Shown here one piece after another: positions 38,584-49,321 of a stretch of 64,000 nucleotides of DNA. Location of the stretch: IMG/VR virus record IMGVR_UViG_3300008954_002687, positions 1 to 64,000 of that record, one strand, 5' to 3'. A program made the position numbers and the translations under genes. The DNA comes from a virus. Each line of letters begins with the position of its first letter. Positions within the stretch are counted from its first letter, which is position 1. The notes below the pieces were generated by a model. The model made no database searches and had not been told where the DNA came from. It was given only the letters and a program-made list of their open reading frames with translations.

Positions 38584-40069
38584 GGTTCCTCGTGCATGGG
38601 AAAGGTCTGAATTTTCGACCCCCCACGAGGCTAGCCAAGTGGATAATGAGCTTCTGCGCCAAGCAGATCGATATGATATCTATGGCGAGAGAGAAGTGTT
38701 TATTGTCCGCGTGCTCACGCGACCTGTTCCCCTAAGTGCTGATGATTTTAAAGCAGTAATGGGCGCTAGCGGCGACGACGCCGTACTTCTGGAGGGTTCC
38801 TCCGCCGCTAAAATTGTTTTTGTGGGGCGAATTGAGCCCGACGACGCCCCATCACCACACGCGACGATTCCGGATCCATGCAGCAGTGCGGTAGGAACAA
38901 ACCCCGGCTGTGCAGCAAAAATAGTATCTTGGCATACTAAGTTTTTTTCAAGATCAGATTACGAAGGAAAGGTACCTGAGATCGGCGACCTTGTAAAGGT
39001 TAAAATTTCCCCGGGCACTTTTAAGTATAACCTACAATATGCGTATTTTGACACACTGGAGGCGGCAGGTGACGCTGTACCGCCCGCCGCTAACTGCTCT
39101 CACCTCGACGCCTTGTTCAAGGGGTTCGATCACAAAAACTTGGGCACGATTATTCCTCCGGAGGATCTTAACCCAGAAACCGGTAAAAGCGATGATAAAT
39201 GCAAAGCTGAAACCCCAATTAGTCAAATAGATTGGAGTTCAATTCGCTCAAAAGCCATGAAGACCTGTAAGAGCACCACAAAGGGATGCTCGATGTGCGC
39301 CTGCAAGATCCCAGATAGCGTAGGTAGTAACTGGAGAAGTCCACAACCTACGCTCGGGAACTTACTGTGGATGAAGAAAACCAATAAAATCAAGCGCATT
39401 TTAAAATATAACGGTAATGACGAGATTGGTTACGATCCACACACAAAAACCATATCAGGCACCAAGGGAGTTTGTGTGGGCGGCGACGTCGAGAAAGAAT
39501 ATGCAAAAAGATTAGGTATGGAATATCAGCGCACCAGCGCGCATAAAGGCGGGCAGATGGGGTACGGCTACAAGAAGTCTGTAGATCATGCAAATAAAGT
39601 GCTTAAACAAGGAAACACATTGGTTCATTGTACACACGGAGCCGACCGTACTGGTATGATAGTTGGCGCGTGGATAAAGTCCAAAGAAGGCGGAAAGAAG
39701 ATAACTGGCTGTTATGCCCTTTGGAAGTATGCAACATCTTTCAACAGTTGGAAAGGCTATATTTGCAGAAGCGCAAATCTAGGTTTCGCCGCATATTTCG
39801 ATGCACTGTGTCCTATGACGACATTTTGTAATGGAGATATGTATGAGAAGTGCGCCGCATGCAAAAAGGCAGGCGTGAAACACGGTACTTTCGGCGGTCC
39901 ACTAATACCCGCAGGCTGGAAACCATCGGGAGTTAACCCGAAAGACCCGCCAAACAAATGCAAAAAATACCCGGGAACTACGTATTTTAAAGGAACTGCG
40001 AAGTATCAAGAGGGTTGTTGGTCTGGAAGTGATTCTGAGGGCTGGAAGAAGGTAGGAAACGCGGAGTAA
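38573..40069 (+). CDS. Baseplate spike-type protein with tyrosine-phosphatase-like domain
   Basis: 498 aa. Residues ~35-190 are paralogous to the next gene: FIVRVLTRPVPLSADDFKAVM, KIVSWHTKFFSRSDYEGKVP and IGDLVKVKISPGTFKYNLQ, an OB-fold spike module like T4 gp5. After a Cys-rich linker comes a CX5R phosphatase loop, VHCTHGADRTG (Cys353, Arg359), preceded by SVDHANKVLKQGNTL and followed by helices, as in protein-tyrosine and dual-specificity phosphatases. The C-terminal ~80 residues are Cys/Gly/Lys-rich. The lysozyme position of the paralogue is thus occupied by a phosphatase-type domain. A virion-borne enzyme acting on phosphorylated envelope polymers or lipids is one possible role. Confidence 0.78.
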   Translation: MSTKVPRAWERSEFSTPHEASQVDNELLRQADRYDIYGEREVFIVRVLTRPVPLSADDFKAVMGASGDDAVLLEGSSAAKIVFVGRIEPDDAPSPHATIPDPCSSAVGTNPGCAAKIVSWHTKFFSRSDYEGKVPEIGDLVKVKISPGTFKYNLQYAYFDTLEAAGDAVPPAANCSHLDALFKGFDHKNLGTIIPPEDLNPETGKSDDKCKAETPISQIDWSSIRSKAMKTCKSTTKGCSMCACKIPDSVGSNWRSPQPTLGNLLWMKKTNKIKRILKYNGNDEIGYDPHTKTISGTKGVCVGGDVEKEYAKRLGMEYQRTSAHKGGQMGYGYKKSVDHANKVLKQGNTLVHCTHGADRTGMIVGAWIKSKEGGKKITGCYALWKYATSFNSWKGYICRSANLGFAAYFDALCPMTTFCNGDMYEKCAACKKAGVKHGTFGGPLIPAGWKPSGVNPKDPPNKCKKYPGTTYFKGTAKYQEGCWSGSDSEGWKKVGNAE

Positions 40070-40071
40070 TT

Positions 40072-41325
40072 ATGAGCAAAAGAAAACATGACAAATCGAA
40101 TGTGTCCACTCCGGCTGGCGCCAGTCAGTTTAAGGCGCATGCCACGCGCCAAACTCTAGCATATGATGCTTATGGCGCCCGCACGACGTTCATCGTGAGG
40201 GTTCTAACTCGCCCTATTCCAATGAGTGCAGACGATTTTAAAACAGTAATGGCTGCTTCGGATGCCGATTCTGCAATATGGGAAGTCGACGCCACCGCAG
40301 CAACCCGAATTGTCTTTATGGGAAGAATATTGCAGGACGAGATGGATGCCCCATCACCCCATTCAACCCTTCCAGATCCATGTCAGGATTGGACCATTAA
40401 AACAAAAGGCGGCGTACAGCCGGGCTGCGCAGCAAAAATAGTATCGTGGCACACCCGCTTTTTCTCAAGATCAGATTATAACGGGAAGGTCCCGGGAATA
40501 GGAGATAAAGTAAGGGTGACTTTATCCACCGGAGATTTCAAATATAATTTGCAAAATGCATATTTTGAAACCCTAGAGTCGGTTGAACTGGCTGACTCCG
40601 ACGAAAGTTGCCAATCAAGCTTAGAGGCTTTGTTCAAAGGGTTTGATCATACACAATTAGGAGAGGTGTATGATATTTCATCCGAAGTCGCCAAAAGGAG
40701 CAAGAAAAAGGGAGACTGCCACAAGCCCGGACCGCCGTACACGTCAGCGGTCGCCGCCAGCCCAACAGCCAATCACAGTACCGCTGCCCATGTTAGTTTT
40801 TTCAAGAAAATGCGCGCCGCCCTTCCTACGAGCAAATTTAGTGATGAATTTATATACGGTATGATGGGAAATGTTGCACACGAGAGCAACTTCAAGCCCA
40901 CGATATCTGGGGATCCAGAGTGCAAAGAGCCCGCCCGTATGATGAAAGGATGGGGCTATTCCGGCGGCAAGAAGGGTGAACGCACAACCCTCTACGCAGC
41001 CCATGGCTTCTTCCAAATGAATACATGCCGCGCCGGCGCGATGGGCAGACAGATGTTAGCCTACCACGGCATCACTACAATGCCGGAACAAGCATCGGAC
41101 AAAGCGTATAAAATACTTACTAGCGGTGACAATCAAATAAAGTTCATGGCGTGGCGCCTGCAGAAGTATGGAGGCTCTTTCACCGACACCGGCACCGCTG
41201 CCATCGCCAAATATACGGATTGGTTCTTGCTAAAAGTTGAAAACCCCGGCTGCCCCGCGGGCTCTCGTAAGTCACGCACTGATCACGCATTAGGATATGC
41301 AGCCAGCATTCCTCCAAAGTTGTGA
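40072..41325 (+). CDS. Baseplate spike lysozyme (gp5-like)
   Basis: 417 aa. The N-terminal ~190 residues are an OB-fold module shared with the preceding gene (FIVRVLTRPIPMSADDFKTV). Residues ~245-415 form a phage tail lysozyme domain: GMMGNVAHESNFKPTISGD with catalytic Glu271, AAHGFFQMNTCRAG and a helical C-terminus. It would locally cut peptidoglycan as the spike crosses the envelope. Starts two bases after its paralogue and has similar codon use, fitting tandem duplication followed by domain replacement. Confidence 0.85.
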   Translation: MSKRKHDKSNVSTPAGASQFKAHATRQTLAYDAYGARTTFIVRVLTRPIPMSADDFKTVMAASDADSAIWEVDATAATRIVFMGRILQDEMDAPSPHSTLPDPCQDWTIKTKGGVQPGCAAKIVSWHTRFFSRSDYNGKVPGIGDKVRVTLSTGDFKYNLQNAYFETLESVELADSDESCQSSLEALFKGFDHTQLGEVYDISSEVAKRSKKKGDCHKPGPPYTSAVAASPTANHSTAAHVSFFKKMRAALPTSKFSDEFIYGMMGNVAHESNFKPTISGDPECKEPARMMKGWGYSGGKKGERTTLYAAHGFFQMNTCRAGAMGRQMLAYHGITTMPEQASDKAYKILTSGDNQIKFMAWRLQKYGGSFTDTGTAAIAKYTDWFLLKVENPGCPAGSRKSRTDHALGYAASIPPKL

Positions 41326-41378
41326 AAGTAAACCAATTTTTGTACAAAAAACTATTTATTCGAGGTAGAATATAAAAC

Positions 41379-42413
41379 ATGTCAAGTAAAAAACCCATTT
41401 ATGATCCGAAGCTATTAGCCGGACAACGAAAAGAGGCTGCAGCGCGCACGCTTGAAAATCTGCTAAACATGGCAGATCAAAAAACTGTGAGTGCTTTAAC
41501 GGGAGATGCAAAAGCTTCTTTCATCCCGCAAGGCGCAGGCATTAGCCACACACCTGTTCTTAAGCCTACGATTAACTTTAATGCAGCACCAGATGAAATG
41601 CAAGTTGGTCCCGGCGGCAATACGGCAATTGTTTTTGGACGAGACAGACCCGCCTCTGAAGCCAGTGGCTGGGGCGCAAAAGGTTCCAATACTTGCGACA
41701 CCATCGACATTGTAGCAGGTCGAAGCTCGGCTGCACGCGGTGGAAAGGGTCCCACCCCGGGCTCCGTCGTTGAGCCGAATCTCACAAACGACGCCGCCCG
41801 CATATATATTAGTCAACTTACGGACGTTGACCTTAACTTTGGCATCGCCGGCGGGAAACAAGGTCTTATGAAAGAGCGCTCCGCAATCGCCATGAAAGCT
41901 GATGGGATTCGTGTCATCGGCAAAGAGGGCGTGAAGATTGTGACCGGTCGCTCATTTGCCTTTAAAGCTGGACCCAGCGGAGAGAAAAACACGCTTGGCG
42001 GCACTAATAAAAAGCCGGCACCCAAGATTGAACTCCTCGCAGGAAACCATGATGGAGAACAAGTCATAAAAGCCACCAAGTGGCTTCCCAAACAAAATAT
42101 TAAAAATTTGCAAGGAGTAGCCCGCGGCGAAAATACCAGAGACGCCCTCCGAGGTTTGGGTGAAATTGTTGAACAACTTATAGGCACTGTGAATCAAATG
42201 GCAGACATCCAACTTAAGACCAACAGTTTATTTGGGGCGAATATATGGCACTCCCACTACCAACCAGCAGCACTAGATGCTGGGTTGAAATATCTTCTGT
42301 TTGTTCAGAGTTCTCTATGGCACACGCGCATTAACAAAATCATTTGGGAACTTAATTATACGTATCCTTTTGGATACAAGTACGTCCTGAGTAGAAACGT
42401 ATATTCCACATAA
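41379..42413 (+). CDS. Probable spike/needle or baseplate structural protein
   Basis: 344 aa. Residues ~75-230 are beta-repeat rich (TAIVFGRDRPASEASGWGAK, IYISQLTDVDLNFGIAGG, AIAMKADGIRVIGKEGVKIV), like the triple beta-helix needle following gp5 lysozyme in T4-like spikes. The C-terminal ~100 residues are helical and aromatic (LKYLLFVQSSLWHTRINKIIW) and may anchor it in the baseplate. Located between the spike lysozyme and wedge genes; the 53-nt gap upstream carries GAGGTAG before the ATG. Confidence 0.65.
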   Translation: MSSKKPIYDPKLLAGQRKEAAARTLENLLNMADQKTVSALTGDAKASFIPQGAGISHTPVLKPTINFNAAPDEMQVGPGGNTAIVFGRDRPASEASGWGAKGSNTCDTIDIVAGRSSAARGGKGPTPGSVVEPNLTNDAARIYISQLTDVDLNFGIAGGKQGLMKERSAIAMKADGIRVIGKEGVKIVTGRSFAFKAGPSGEKNTLGGTNKKPAPKIELLAGNHDGEQVIKATKWLPKQNIKNLQGVARGENTRDALRGLGEIVEQLIGTVNQMADIQLKTNSLFGANIWHSHYQPAALDAGLKYLLFVQSSLWHTRINKIIWELNYTYPFGYKYVLSRNVYST

Positions 42414-42425
42414 AAAGAAAACAAA

Positions 42426-45400
42426 ATGGCAAAATCTGAATTTTTAAAATGGCAGGATAGGAACAACAATCTCATTCATGACGCTTGTCCCGAAGACGAC
42501 GAGTTCAAGGAGGTAAAAAATTGTCCCGACTGTAAACCAAACCCTAACGCTGTTCTTCCAAACTGGAAGAAAAGAAAGCGCGATGAGCCGTGGTTTAACG
42601 ATAAATACTGCACGTTTCAAGTAACAGTTCCTACGCATTACGCTTCTCTTATAAGCGATTCTGCGACGGACGCTGATTATGTAAAGTCGATGTTTCAAGA
42701 ATATGAGTTATCGGCGATCAAGTCACTACTAAACAACTTTAACAAGAAGAATGACGAATACACTCAAGAACTCTTGTCTGAGGTAATTCAATATACAAAA
42801 TATGACCTCGCGCCAAACGCGGCATCGCGTGTAAAACTGTTGTATACGATCCCTTACGAGCATTTTGCTCCACTGGAGGACTCGATAAATGATGATGAGG
42901 ACGAAGAAGAAGAAGCCGGTCCTAGGACGGTCACCTATGTTGCACATGAAATTGCACCCAAGCTAAATGTTTTCCGGCGCGCCATGCACCTATACGGTCG
43001 CTACTATAGAGTTTTTAGTGCCGTCGAATCGGGCACCTTTGTGTTTGATCAGGCTCCACTCACAGGAAAAGTTTTTACGACCGGTCACTTTGATAGCTAT
43101 GGAGATGGATTGGGGGATCGCGGCAGTACTATGTGGGGCTTACTCAATTCTTTGGATGAATGGTTGAATCAAAAAGACTATAATATTTTTGGCGTTGGTG
43201 ATATTTCGTTTTTTAAGACCCGGGTAGACAAATTAGAATTTACATTTAGTGAAGAATATAAGCTTGTAAAATTGCGCGCATACGCACAGGGTTGCCCCGA
43301 AGCGCCCATTACATGGAAGATGGACCCTGAAGACATGGATGGACCACTGGCGACACTCTCAAACAATGAGCACTGGAAAGATCCCACAGCCTGTGCATAC
43401 TTCTCACGTCTCGAAGAACTGGAAGCATCGATCACATCCCGCGTAGAAACGCCGTGGACCGAGATTATTGAGAAATATACGTATCCAAAGGTAATTGCCA
43501 AGTTTAACTATCCTCGCGAAGAGGTAGACGATCCCTCTCTTACAACCGCCAGTTGTGTGGTCGAGGCTCTAGACAACGAATTTAAACAGCTTGGTCAAGA
43601 CATTTTAGATGATGTGTTTAGTATTGGAGATGCTTTAGCCTATGCCTTCAATAAAAACATGTGCAAAAAGGATCTAAACGAAGCCCTCGACGCAAAAAAT
43701 CACCTCGGCATATTATATGATCCGACAAAGCCGCAAGACAAAAAAAATAAAAAAAGCATGTGGGCGATGGCACAAGAGCAAGCCTACAAAAAGCTCAATA
43801 AAGACGATCAAGTTTTTGCGAGATTCTGCCAATCAATGGGTACCGCCAAAGTTTCCTCATCTAGCTTTTTTGTCAAAATGTTTGGAAGTTCAGATTCTAA
43901 AGTGTTAGACGAATTTTATTCGATGTCCGAAGGCGGGCTCGATATAGTCATGTCGTGCGGCTTGTTTGACATGATGTTGGATGCAATCAAATGTTTGTTT
44001 AAGGGCTTGACTCTGGAACAAGCATTAGCTAGTGTAGCAAAGGCAGCGCTGGAATCAATGAACATAACCAACTTTGGAGATTTGTTCGTTGGTTTACCTC
44101 CTGACAAACAAGCCAAACTGCACGAAATGGTGAAGAAGAAGCTTGAATCAGGTGACTTCTTTAAAGCAGGCTCCGGCGGTGAAGACGCGAGTAAGCGCAT
44201 TGAGAACAAAGACAGCACCACTGCCCCAGAGAACACCCCTTTCTTTGGAGAAGTAAAGTTTATAGTACCATGGAAAGACAAAGAAGCCATTGATGCTGAG
44301 AAAAAAGCACAAGAGCGCCCCGCTTCATCATCCCGTCGAACACTGGCGCAACAATATCAGCAAGCTGACGACGCCCGCGGCGCCCAAACAAACGTTGTTA
44401 TGCAGGCATATGTAGCTGCGTTGTTGGATGAGTATATGGATGACCTACTTGGTCTCGTGGATATGCTAAATAAATACCCCGGCGCTCAAATGATCGCCAA
44501 CATCATTGCCTTGATTGATTGCCCGGGTCCACCGATGCTTGAGCCAAGCGTTATGGATTTCATCAAAAGCATCGAGTTGCCATTCTGCCGCGATATTAAT
44601 GGAATCGTCGTTCCGGGATTTAACAACCCCTTTGGTTGGATCCCAGACTGGGCAGACCTGAAGAAGAAAATATTTGAAATTTTCAAAATGGTTATTCAAC
44701 AAATTGTAATGAGCATAATGATCAAAATCATTGTCAAGCTATGTCAAATGTTAGGAGATGCGATCTGTAAAGCCTTAGAAGTCGTAGGCGACGTAGCAAC
44801 CGCGTTGCCCGGCATGATGACCGGCAGAACACAACTCGCGGACGTTATCCGCGACGCACTCTGCGGAGAAGATGCATCCCAGCAGCAAGTTGAAGACACC
44901 GTAGCAGACATGTTTGCCAAATTGGGTGTCGGCGGCGCAGCGTTGGCTGACAAAAATGCAGTTATGAATTTCGCCGGTGACCTATCGTCGGCGGTCACCA
45001 CGCAAGAACTGAATGATGCCCTCACAGGGAATGCCTCGGACGAGTTCTTGGAAGTCGCCGACGGACTGGTCGAATATGAATACCCTCAGTTTCGTAATGG
45101 TCTGCGCAACAAAAGAGCTTTTGCGGACTTTTTCGGTGCCATGGGCAACTTAATGCCGGCAAGCGTCAAAGCCGCCATGGAAGATATGCTAGAAGCAATG
45201 CCAGAGACAGGAGCATTGCCAGCAAACCCGTCATTGTGTGCTTCTGAAGAAGATTTAGATAATTTCCAAGAATTGCGCTGTACCTTATTAGAGGGTCGTG
45301 CAACCCCAACACAATGTCGGGAAATGTTCGACAACATGCAAAACGAAAAATTAGAAGACCTTGAAGACCTTGCCAATGTTTTGCAGAAGGGTATTGGAGA

Positions 45401-48400
45401 AGCTATCGCCGACCAAATGCCCCCTCTGGTATCTTCTCCCGGTTGCGATGATGGATTGATTCCGTTTGAAGCAGAGGAAACTGTTAAGGGCGCCGGCGCT
45501 CTTTTCGATGCCACCTTGAAGCAAGTAAAAGTTGATTTCTCACAAGATATGCTTGGAAATGGAGGGCTGTTTGCCGGCGACGATGACTGGGGATTCATTA
45601 ATATGATTTTGTCAGATACGAACGGTATGCCCTTAACTGCTCATCATCGCTTAACATATAGAGACCGCGACCGCGTCGACTTTGTTGTGGCTCAGGGTGC
45701 CGAGGACAACGGAGACTGGTGGGCTTCCCTCTTCCCAGACCCACCGGCGAAGAAAAAACAAGAAGGTCAGTACCCCGGCTTGGTCGCCGGCTGGCTCCGC
45801 AAATCGATGAGCGAGATGAATACGAACTTTGATTCCAACAACGACTGGCAGGATGCCGAAGTATTCTACAGGAGCTTCGAAGACTTAGGATTCGATGGTA
45901 TGTGGGGAAGCCGCCCGGATATTAACCTCATCTCAATGCCTGATTATGGATACAATGTAAAGTTCGGAGTTCAATATCAAAACGAACAGCTTAAAATAAC
46001 ACGCGCTGGCAGAAAAGATCATACCGACATCCAACTACAGTTTAGAGATAATAACATGGGCGCCGCATCTGCCGAGAAAAACCAAACGTATTTCTCGTAC
46101 GGGTTTAATGTAAACATGTACTTGTCAGATCTAGAGGAAACCAATGGCGTCATCCACAATATAGAATCTGACAACGTAAGAATGAGTATCGTAAGTGTAA
46201 CAAACCCGCTGTCCGCTCCGATCAACAAACATGGAAAGACCGAGGAGGAGATTGAAGAGGAAGAAGAAGCCCGCGCCCAAATTCTCGTGGATCTGATCAC
46301 CGAGGGAGGGACCATAGAAGACATTCTCATTAAAGATCGAGTATATGAATTTGTCTCGCACGAATCAACTCTCCAAGACCTAGATCTGTCAGAGTATCCA
46401 AAGTTTGCGTCAGCATTCAGTACGAAACAAAGGTATATACCCCAAGTGCTCCTTTTGCAAGAGATGTGCTCGGACAATCCGGCTGATCAACCGGATATTG
46501 CAGACGTGAAAACGTTTTACGATTCGTTTATTACAGAGATAGTAGCCAAATTAACTGGAGATGTGGTGGGCAACCTTCCCTCTTGGAGTTATGGCGCCAA
46601 ATATGACGATTTGACCGTAGAGGATACCGAATATGTTCTTAAGAGAGGGCAAGCATACCTCAAAGATGGGAGCGCGGCTGTGGGTGGCACTCCCTATGGC
46701 GACGGGTATCTTCCAAACGCTGATGGAAAACTGAAAAAGATCACAAGCGACGATAGCATCTTAGGATACAGCAGGATGGAGCACAAGGAGCTTCGTGGCA
46801 CTAGCACCCGCGAGAACCGTGTCTTTTACCTAGATCCAGCCACCTACGGCGGCTCATACGCCAATCCTCCCTTTTATATTAAACCGCTAAAGAGCGACGG
46901 CTGGCTCGGAATGGTGGAAGTATTGTTCCCGGAGTTAAGTCCGTGTAAGCCACAGCTAACCGATCTCATAGACTTCGCCGATATCGAGGAGGAAATAACC
47001 AAAGCATACTCCTTAATGCCAGAAGACGAAAGAATCAAGAACGACCCTGATTGTGTGATGGAGCTTCCTTACAATAGAATTTTGATGCGCCCGAACCGGG
47101 CAGGCATCGAGGGAATTATTTTAGCCACCTGCCGGATATTTGCCAGCACTCACTTGCTTAAGAGTTTAGCAACGACCACGACGTTTTACCCAACCTTCCC
47201 TAGCACGTTTGGTTCGATTTATGCAGCATATGTAGTAGAGTCTATGGAAGCGTCACTTAGAGATGCCCAGAGTGCCGGCTGGGAATTCTGGAACTCCTTT
47301 AAGGACGACGAATTTTGGTATGCGTTTCTAGAGCAATCCGTGCAGATGTATAGCCGCAGAATCGATGCGGATCCTCCAACGATTGAGGACCCACCTGCGC
47401 ATGTTATCGATGCATTGAACCGAATCAATGACATGAAAGAGCGTTACACTTATCCATGGTCAGATGATTTGGACGCTGCTCGCGATGCCGGAGAAGCCCA
47501 AGCATGGCCATGGGACACTCTCGATAGTTGGAGAACCGAAAAGAATTTTGAAGCAATCCAAGCCACGGAAGAGGATGCCAAAATTGTATTGAAAGAACTC
47601 GTGATGACTGAGTTGAATGTAATGGGCAAAAAGTTTGTTGATAATTTGAAAGCTGTCGGAATGGTGCCAAAGTATAAAGATATGGACTATTACTTTATGC
47701 AACGTTTCTGCACCGGGGGTGAGGGACTTGATATAGATAAGGAAATCATTCCAGAAATCCAAAAACTCCCGACACCAGAGAATCCGGATCCAAACGAAGA
47801 CGGCTCCAAGTTCCCCGGTCCATATTATACCGATGGCGGAGAACTCTCCACGCAACCCGAGGGACATGACTATGTTGGATACTATCATGTATCCGAAGAT
47901 GAAATGGGCAATGTAATCTACATGCAGGGCGAAGCCCACTCGGACACTCCTCACGGAGAATTGACAGTATACGCGGACAATATTATCATACCGATTGGGG
48001 ACGTTGCCGATTATCGCGCCTCGGGAACCACAACCGCCGGCGCCCCCTTTAAGCTTGAAAAGTTCATTGAGATCAATGGTGAAAGGTACATGGTAGAAAC
48101 CGCCTACAATAAAATTACTTCCAACGATCCTGAAGCCAATTTGCACGATATCTATCCCGGCACACTTAAGACAGTTACTTCAACGGTAACTGATCCCACC
48201 ACTAACGAGAAATATGAAAAAGTAGTAGGAATAGAGGGGCACATGGGAGTGCGATATGGACTACAACTTGGATTAGTGATCGAAGGCAAAACATATGGCA
48301 TGACAACAGTTAAAATGGACGCTTTGGATCTTCCTGTCAAATCGTTTAAAAAGTTCACTGGCGACAGCAATATCCTCTATTGCTTAATAAAAATGCTCAA

Positions 48401-48929
48401 AGAGGATCCTGCGTTCTTAGCACTGTCGCGATACGTAATCAGCACTAGTAAATTTACGTCGCTTCTCGCGATTTATAACGATATGGGTCTGCTGCCCTCT
48501 ATCGGAGAATTAACCACCGCGAAGGGCGCGAATAAAGAAGACTCCGGCAAACCCGGCATGATGTTTAACGCTGTGCCAAACGCCATGACAGGAGAGCCCG
48601 CCGGGCTTTCTTATAATGAAGGTTGGGAATTCGGAAATGACCGAAAACCTTCAAATTGGACATGGGGGATCCGAGAGTGGGACGATTGGGATAAGGTTTT
48701 GTTAAGAAAATCTAAATCCCGCATTAAGAAAGTTTTTAAAGCATTTTATAATATTAGAGATTTCAACTCTGAAGGAGATGGCGAGGGTCTTGATTTTACT
48801 AGAGTTTGGATCAATAATCTCAAAACCGCTATGTTACCGCCCGCCGGCATGAACCTTTTCAGTGGATGGGCTAAATGGCGCCGCCGGACTAATCCTTTCA
48901 ATGCCGACGGTAAATTATGCAAAAAGTGA
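42426..48929 (+). CDS. Giant baseplate/tail structural protein (2167 aa)
   Basis: The N-terminus has a CPDCKPNP and further Cys (possible zinc knuckle or disulfides), then an alternation of acidic helical and beta regions. A hydrophobic amphipathic helix stretch at ~755-785 (IFEIFKMVIQQIVMSIMIKI) could contact membrane or hub. There is no long heptad array of the kind expected for a tape measure. Location between the spike and gp25/gp6 wedge genes argues for a baseplate hub or wedge component. No enzymatic motif recognised. GC-rich codon pairs (GCC GGC) are frequent. Confidence 0.7.
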   Translation: MAKSEFLKWQDRNNNLIHDACPEDDEFKEVKNCPDCKPNPNAVLPNWKKRKRDEPWFNDKYCTFQVTVPTHYASLISDSATDADYVKSMFQEYELSAIKSLLNNFNKKNDEYTQELLSEVIQYTKYDLAPNAASRVKLLYTIPYEHFAPLEDSINDDEDEEEEAGPRTVTYVAHEIAPKLNVFRRAMHLYGRYYRVFSAVESGTFVFDQAPLTGKVFTTGHFDSYGDGLGDRGSTMWGLLNSLDEWLNQKDYNIFGVGDISFFKTRVDKLEFTFSEEYKLVKLRAYAQGCPEAPITWKMDPEDMDGPLATLSNNEHWKDPTACAYFSRLEELEASITSRVETPWTEIIEKYTYPKVIAKFNYPREEVDDPSLTTASCVVEALDNEFKQLGQDILDDVFSIGDALAYAFNKNMCKKDLNEALDAKNHLGILYDPTKPQDKKNKKSMWAMAQEQAYKKLNKDDQVFARFCQSMGTAKVSSSSFFVKMFGSSDSKVLDEFYSMSEGGLDIVMSCGLFDMMLDAIKCLFKGLTLEQALASVAKAALESMNITNFGDLFVGLPPDKQAKLHEMVKKKLESGDFFKAGSGGEDASKRIENKDSTTAPENTPFFGEVKFIVPWKDKEAIDAEKKAQERPASSSRRTLAQQYQQADDARGAQTNVVMQAYVAALLDEYMDDLLGLVDMLNKYPGAQMIANIIALIDCPGPPMLEPSVMDFIKSIELPFCRDINGIVVPGFNNPFGWIPDWADLKKKIFEIFKMVIQQIVMSIMIKIIVKLCQMLGDAICKALEVVGDVATALPGMMTGRTQLADVIRDALCGEDASQQQVEDTVADMFAKLGVGGAALADKNAVMNFAGDLSSAVTTQELNDALTGNASDEFLEVADGLVEYEYPQFRNGLRNKRAFADFFGAMGNLMPASVKAAMEDMLEAMPETGALPANPSLCASEEDLDNFQELRCTLLEGRATPTQCREMFDNMQNEKLEDLEDLANVLQKGIGEAIADQMPPLVSSPGCDDGLIPFEAEETVKGAGALFDATLKQVKVDFSQDMLGNGGLFAGDDDWGFINMILSDTNGMPLTAHHRLTYRDRDRVDFVVAQGAEDNGDWWASLFPDPPAKKKQEGQYPGLVAGWLRKSMSEMNTNFDSNNDWQDAEVFYRSFEDLGFDGMWGSRPDINLISMPDYGYNVKFGVQYQNEQLKITRAGRKDHTDIQLQFRDNNMGAASAEKNQTYFSYGFNVNMYLSDLEETNGVIHNIESDNVRMSIVSVTNPLSAPINKHGKTEEEIEEEEEARAQILVDLITEGGTIEDILIKDRVYEFVSHESTLQDLDLSEYPKFASAFSTKQRYIPQVLLLQEMCSDNPADQPDIADVKTFYDSFITEIVAKLTGDVVGNLPSWSYGAKYDDLTVEDTEYVLKRGQAYLKDGSAAVGGTPYGDGYLPNADGKLKKITSDDSILGYSRMEHKELRGTSTRENRVFYLDPATYGGSYANPPFYIKPLKSDGWLGMVEVLFPELSPCKPQLTDLIDFADIEEEITKAYSLMPEDERIKNDPDCVMELPYNRILMRPNRAGIEGIILATCRIFASTHLLKSLATTTTFYPTFPSTFGSIYAAYVVESMEASLRDAQSAGWEFWNSFKDDEFWYAFLEQSVQMYSRRIDADPPTIEDPPAHVIDALNRINDMKERYTYPWSDDLDAARDAGEAQAWPWDTLDSWRTEKNFEAIQATEEDAKIVLKELVMTELNVMGKKFVDNLKAVGMVPKYKDMDYYFMQRFCTGGEGLDIDKEIIPEIQKLPTPENPDPNEDGSKFPGPYYTDGGELSTQPEGHDYVGYYHVSEDEMGNVIYMQGEAHSDTPHGELTVYADNIIIPIGDVADYRASGTTTAGAPFKLEKFIEINGERYMVETAYNKITSNDPEANLHDIYPGTLKTVTSTVTDPTTNEKYEKVVGIEGHMGVRYGLQLGLVIEGKTYGMTTVKMDALDLPVKSFKKFTGDSNILYCLIKMLKEDPAFLALSRYVISTSKFTSLLAIYNDMGLLPSIGELTTAKGANKEDSGKPGMMFNAVPNAMTGEPAGLSYNEGWEFGNDRKPSNWTWGIREWDDWDKVLLRKSKSRIKKVFKAFYNIRDFNSEGDGEGLDFTRVWINNLKTAMLPPAGMNLFSGWAKWRRRTNPFNADGKLCKK

Positions 48930-48955
48930 GTATTTATGATAAGAGGGACTAAAAC

Positions 48956-49321
48956 ATGGCTTCAATAGGAGTTAGCCTGCCGCTGACAAAAGACTCAGCC
49001 GACGGGTTTACTATGCTTAAAACTCTGGCAACAACAATTAAGCAAAATTTTAAGATGTTGATACTCACAGATCCTGGAGAGCGCGTGATGACTCCAAATT
49101 ACGGAGTAGGACTTAGAACGTATTTGTTTTTAAACTATAGCGAGGATGCGCATGAAAAAATTAGGAGCAAGATCTTACAACAAACCTCTCTCTATATGCC
49201 GTCTGTTTCTATTCAGGCAATTGATTTTGGTATGGAGCCAGACTTAAATAAGCTGTCTGTTCATATTCGATATGCAATACCCAATATAGGAATAGAGGAT
49301 TTATTAGAGTTTACTATTTAA
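48956..49321 (+). CDS. Baseplate wedge protein gp25-like (GPW/gp25)
   Basis: 121 aa, the typical length. KTLATTIKQNFKMLILTDPGERVMTPNYGVGLRTYLF contains the gp25 core (LLLTxPGERxMxPxFGxGLRxxLF; shown here in two parts, with TDPGERVM and NYGVGLR as key blocks). Known gp25 proteins nucleate the wedge-sheath connection of contractile tails. It directly precedes gp6, as in T4-like and other contractile systems. Confidence 0.93.
   Translation: MASIGVSLPLTKDSADGFTMLKTLATTIKQNFKMLILTDPGERVMTPNYGVGLRTYLFLNYSEDAHEKIRSKILQQTSLYMPSVSIQAIDFGMEPDLNKLSVHIRYAIPNIGIEDLLEFTI

Noticed and set aside
42426-48929. Tape-measure protein
   Set aside because: No long heptad or repeat structure, and it lies between spike and wedge genes; baseplate structural protein is the safer call.
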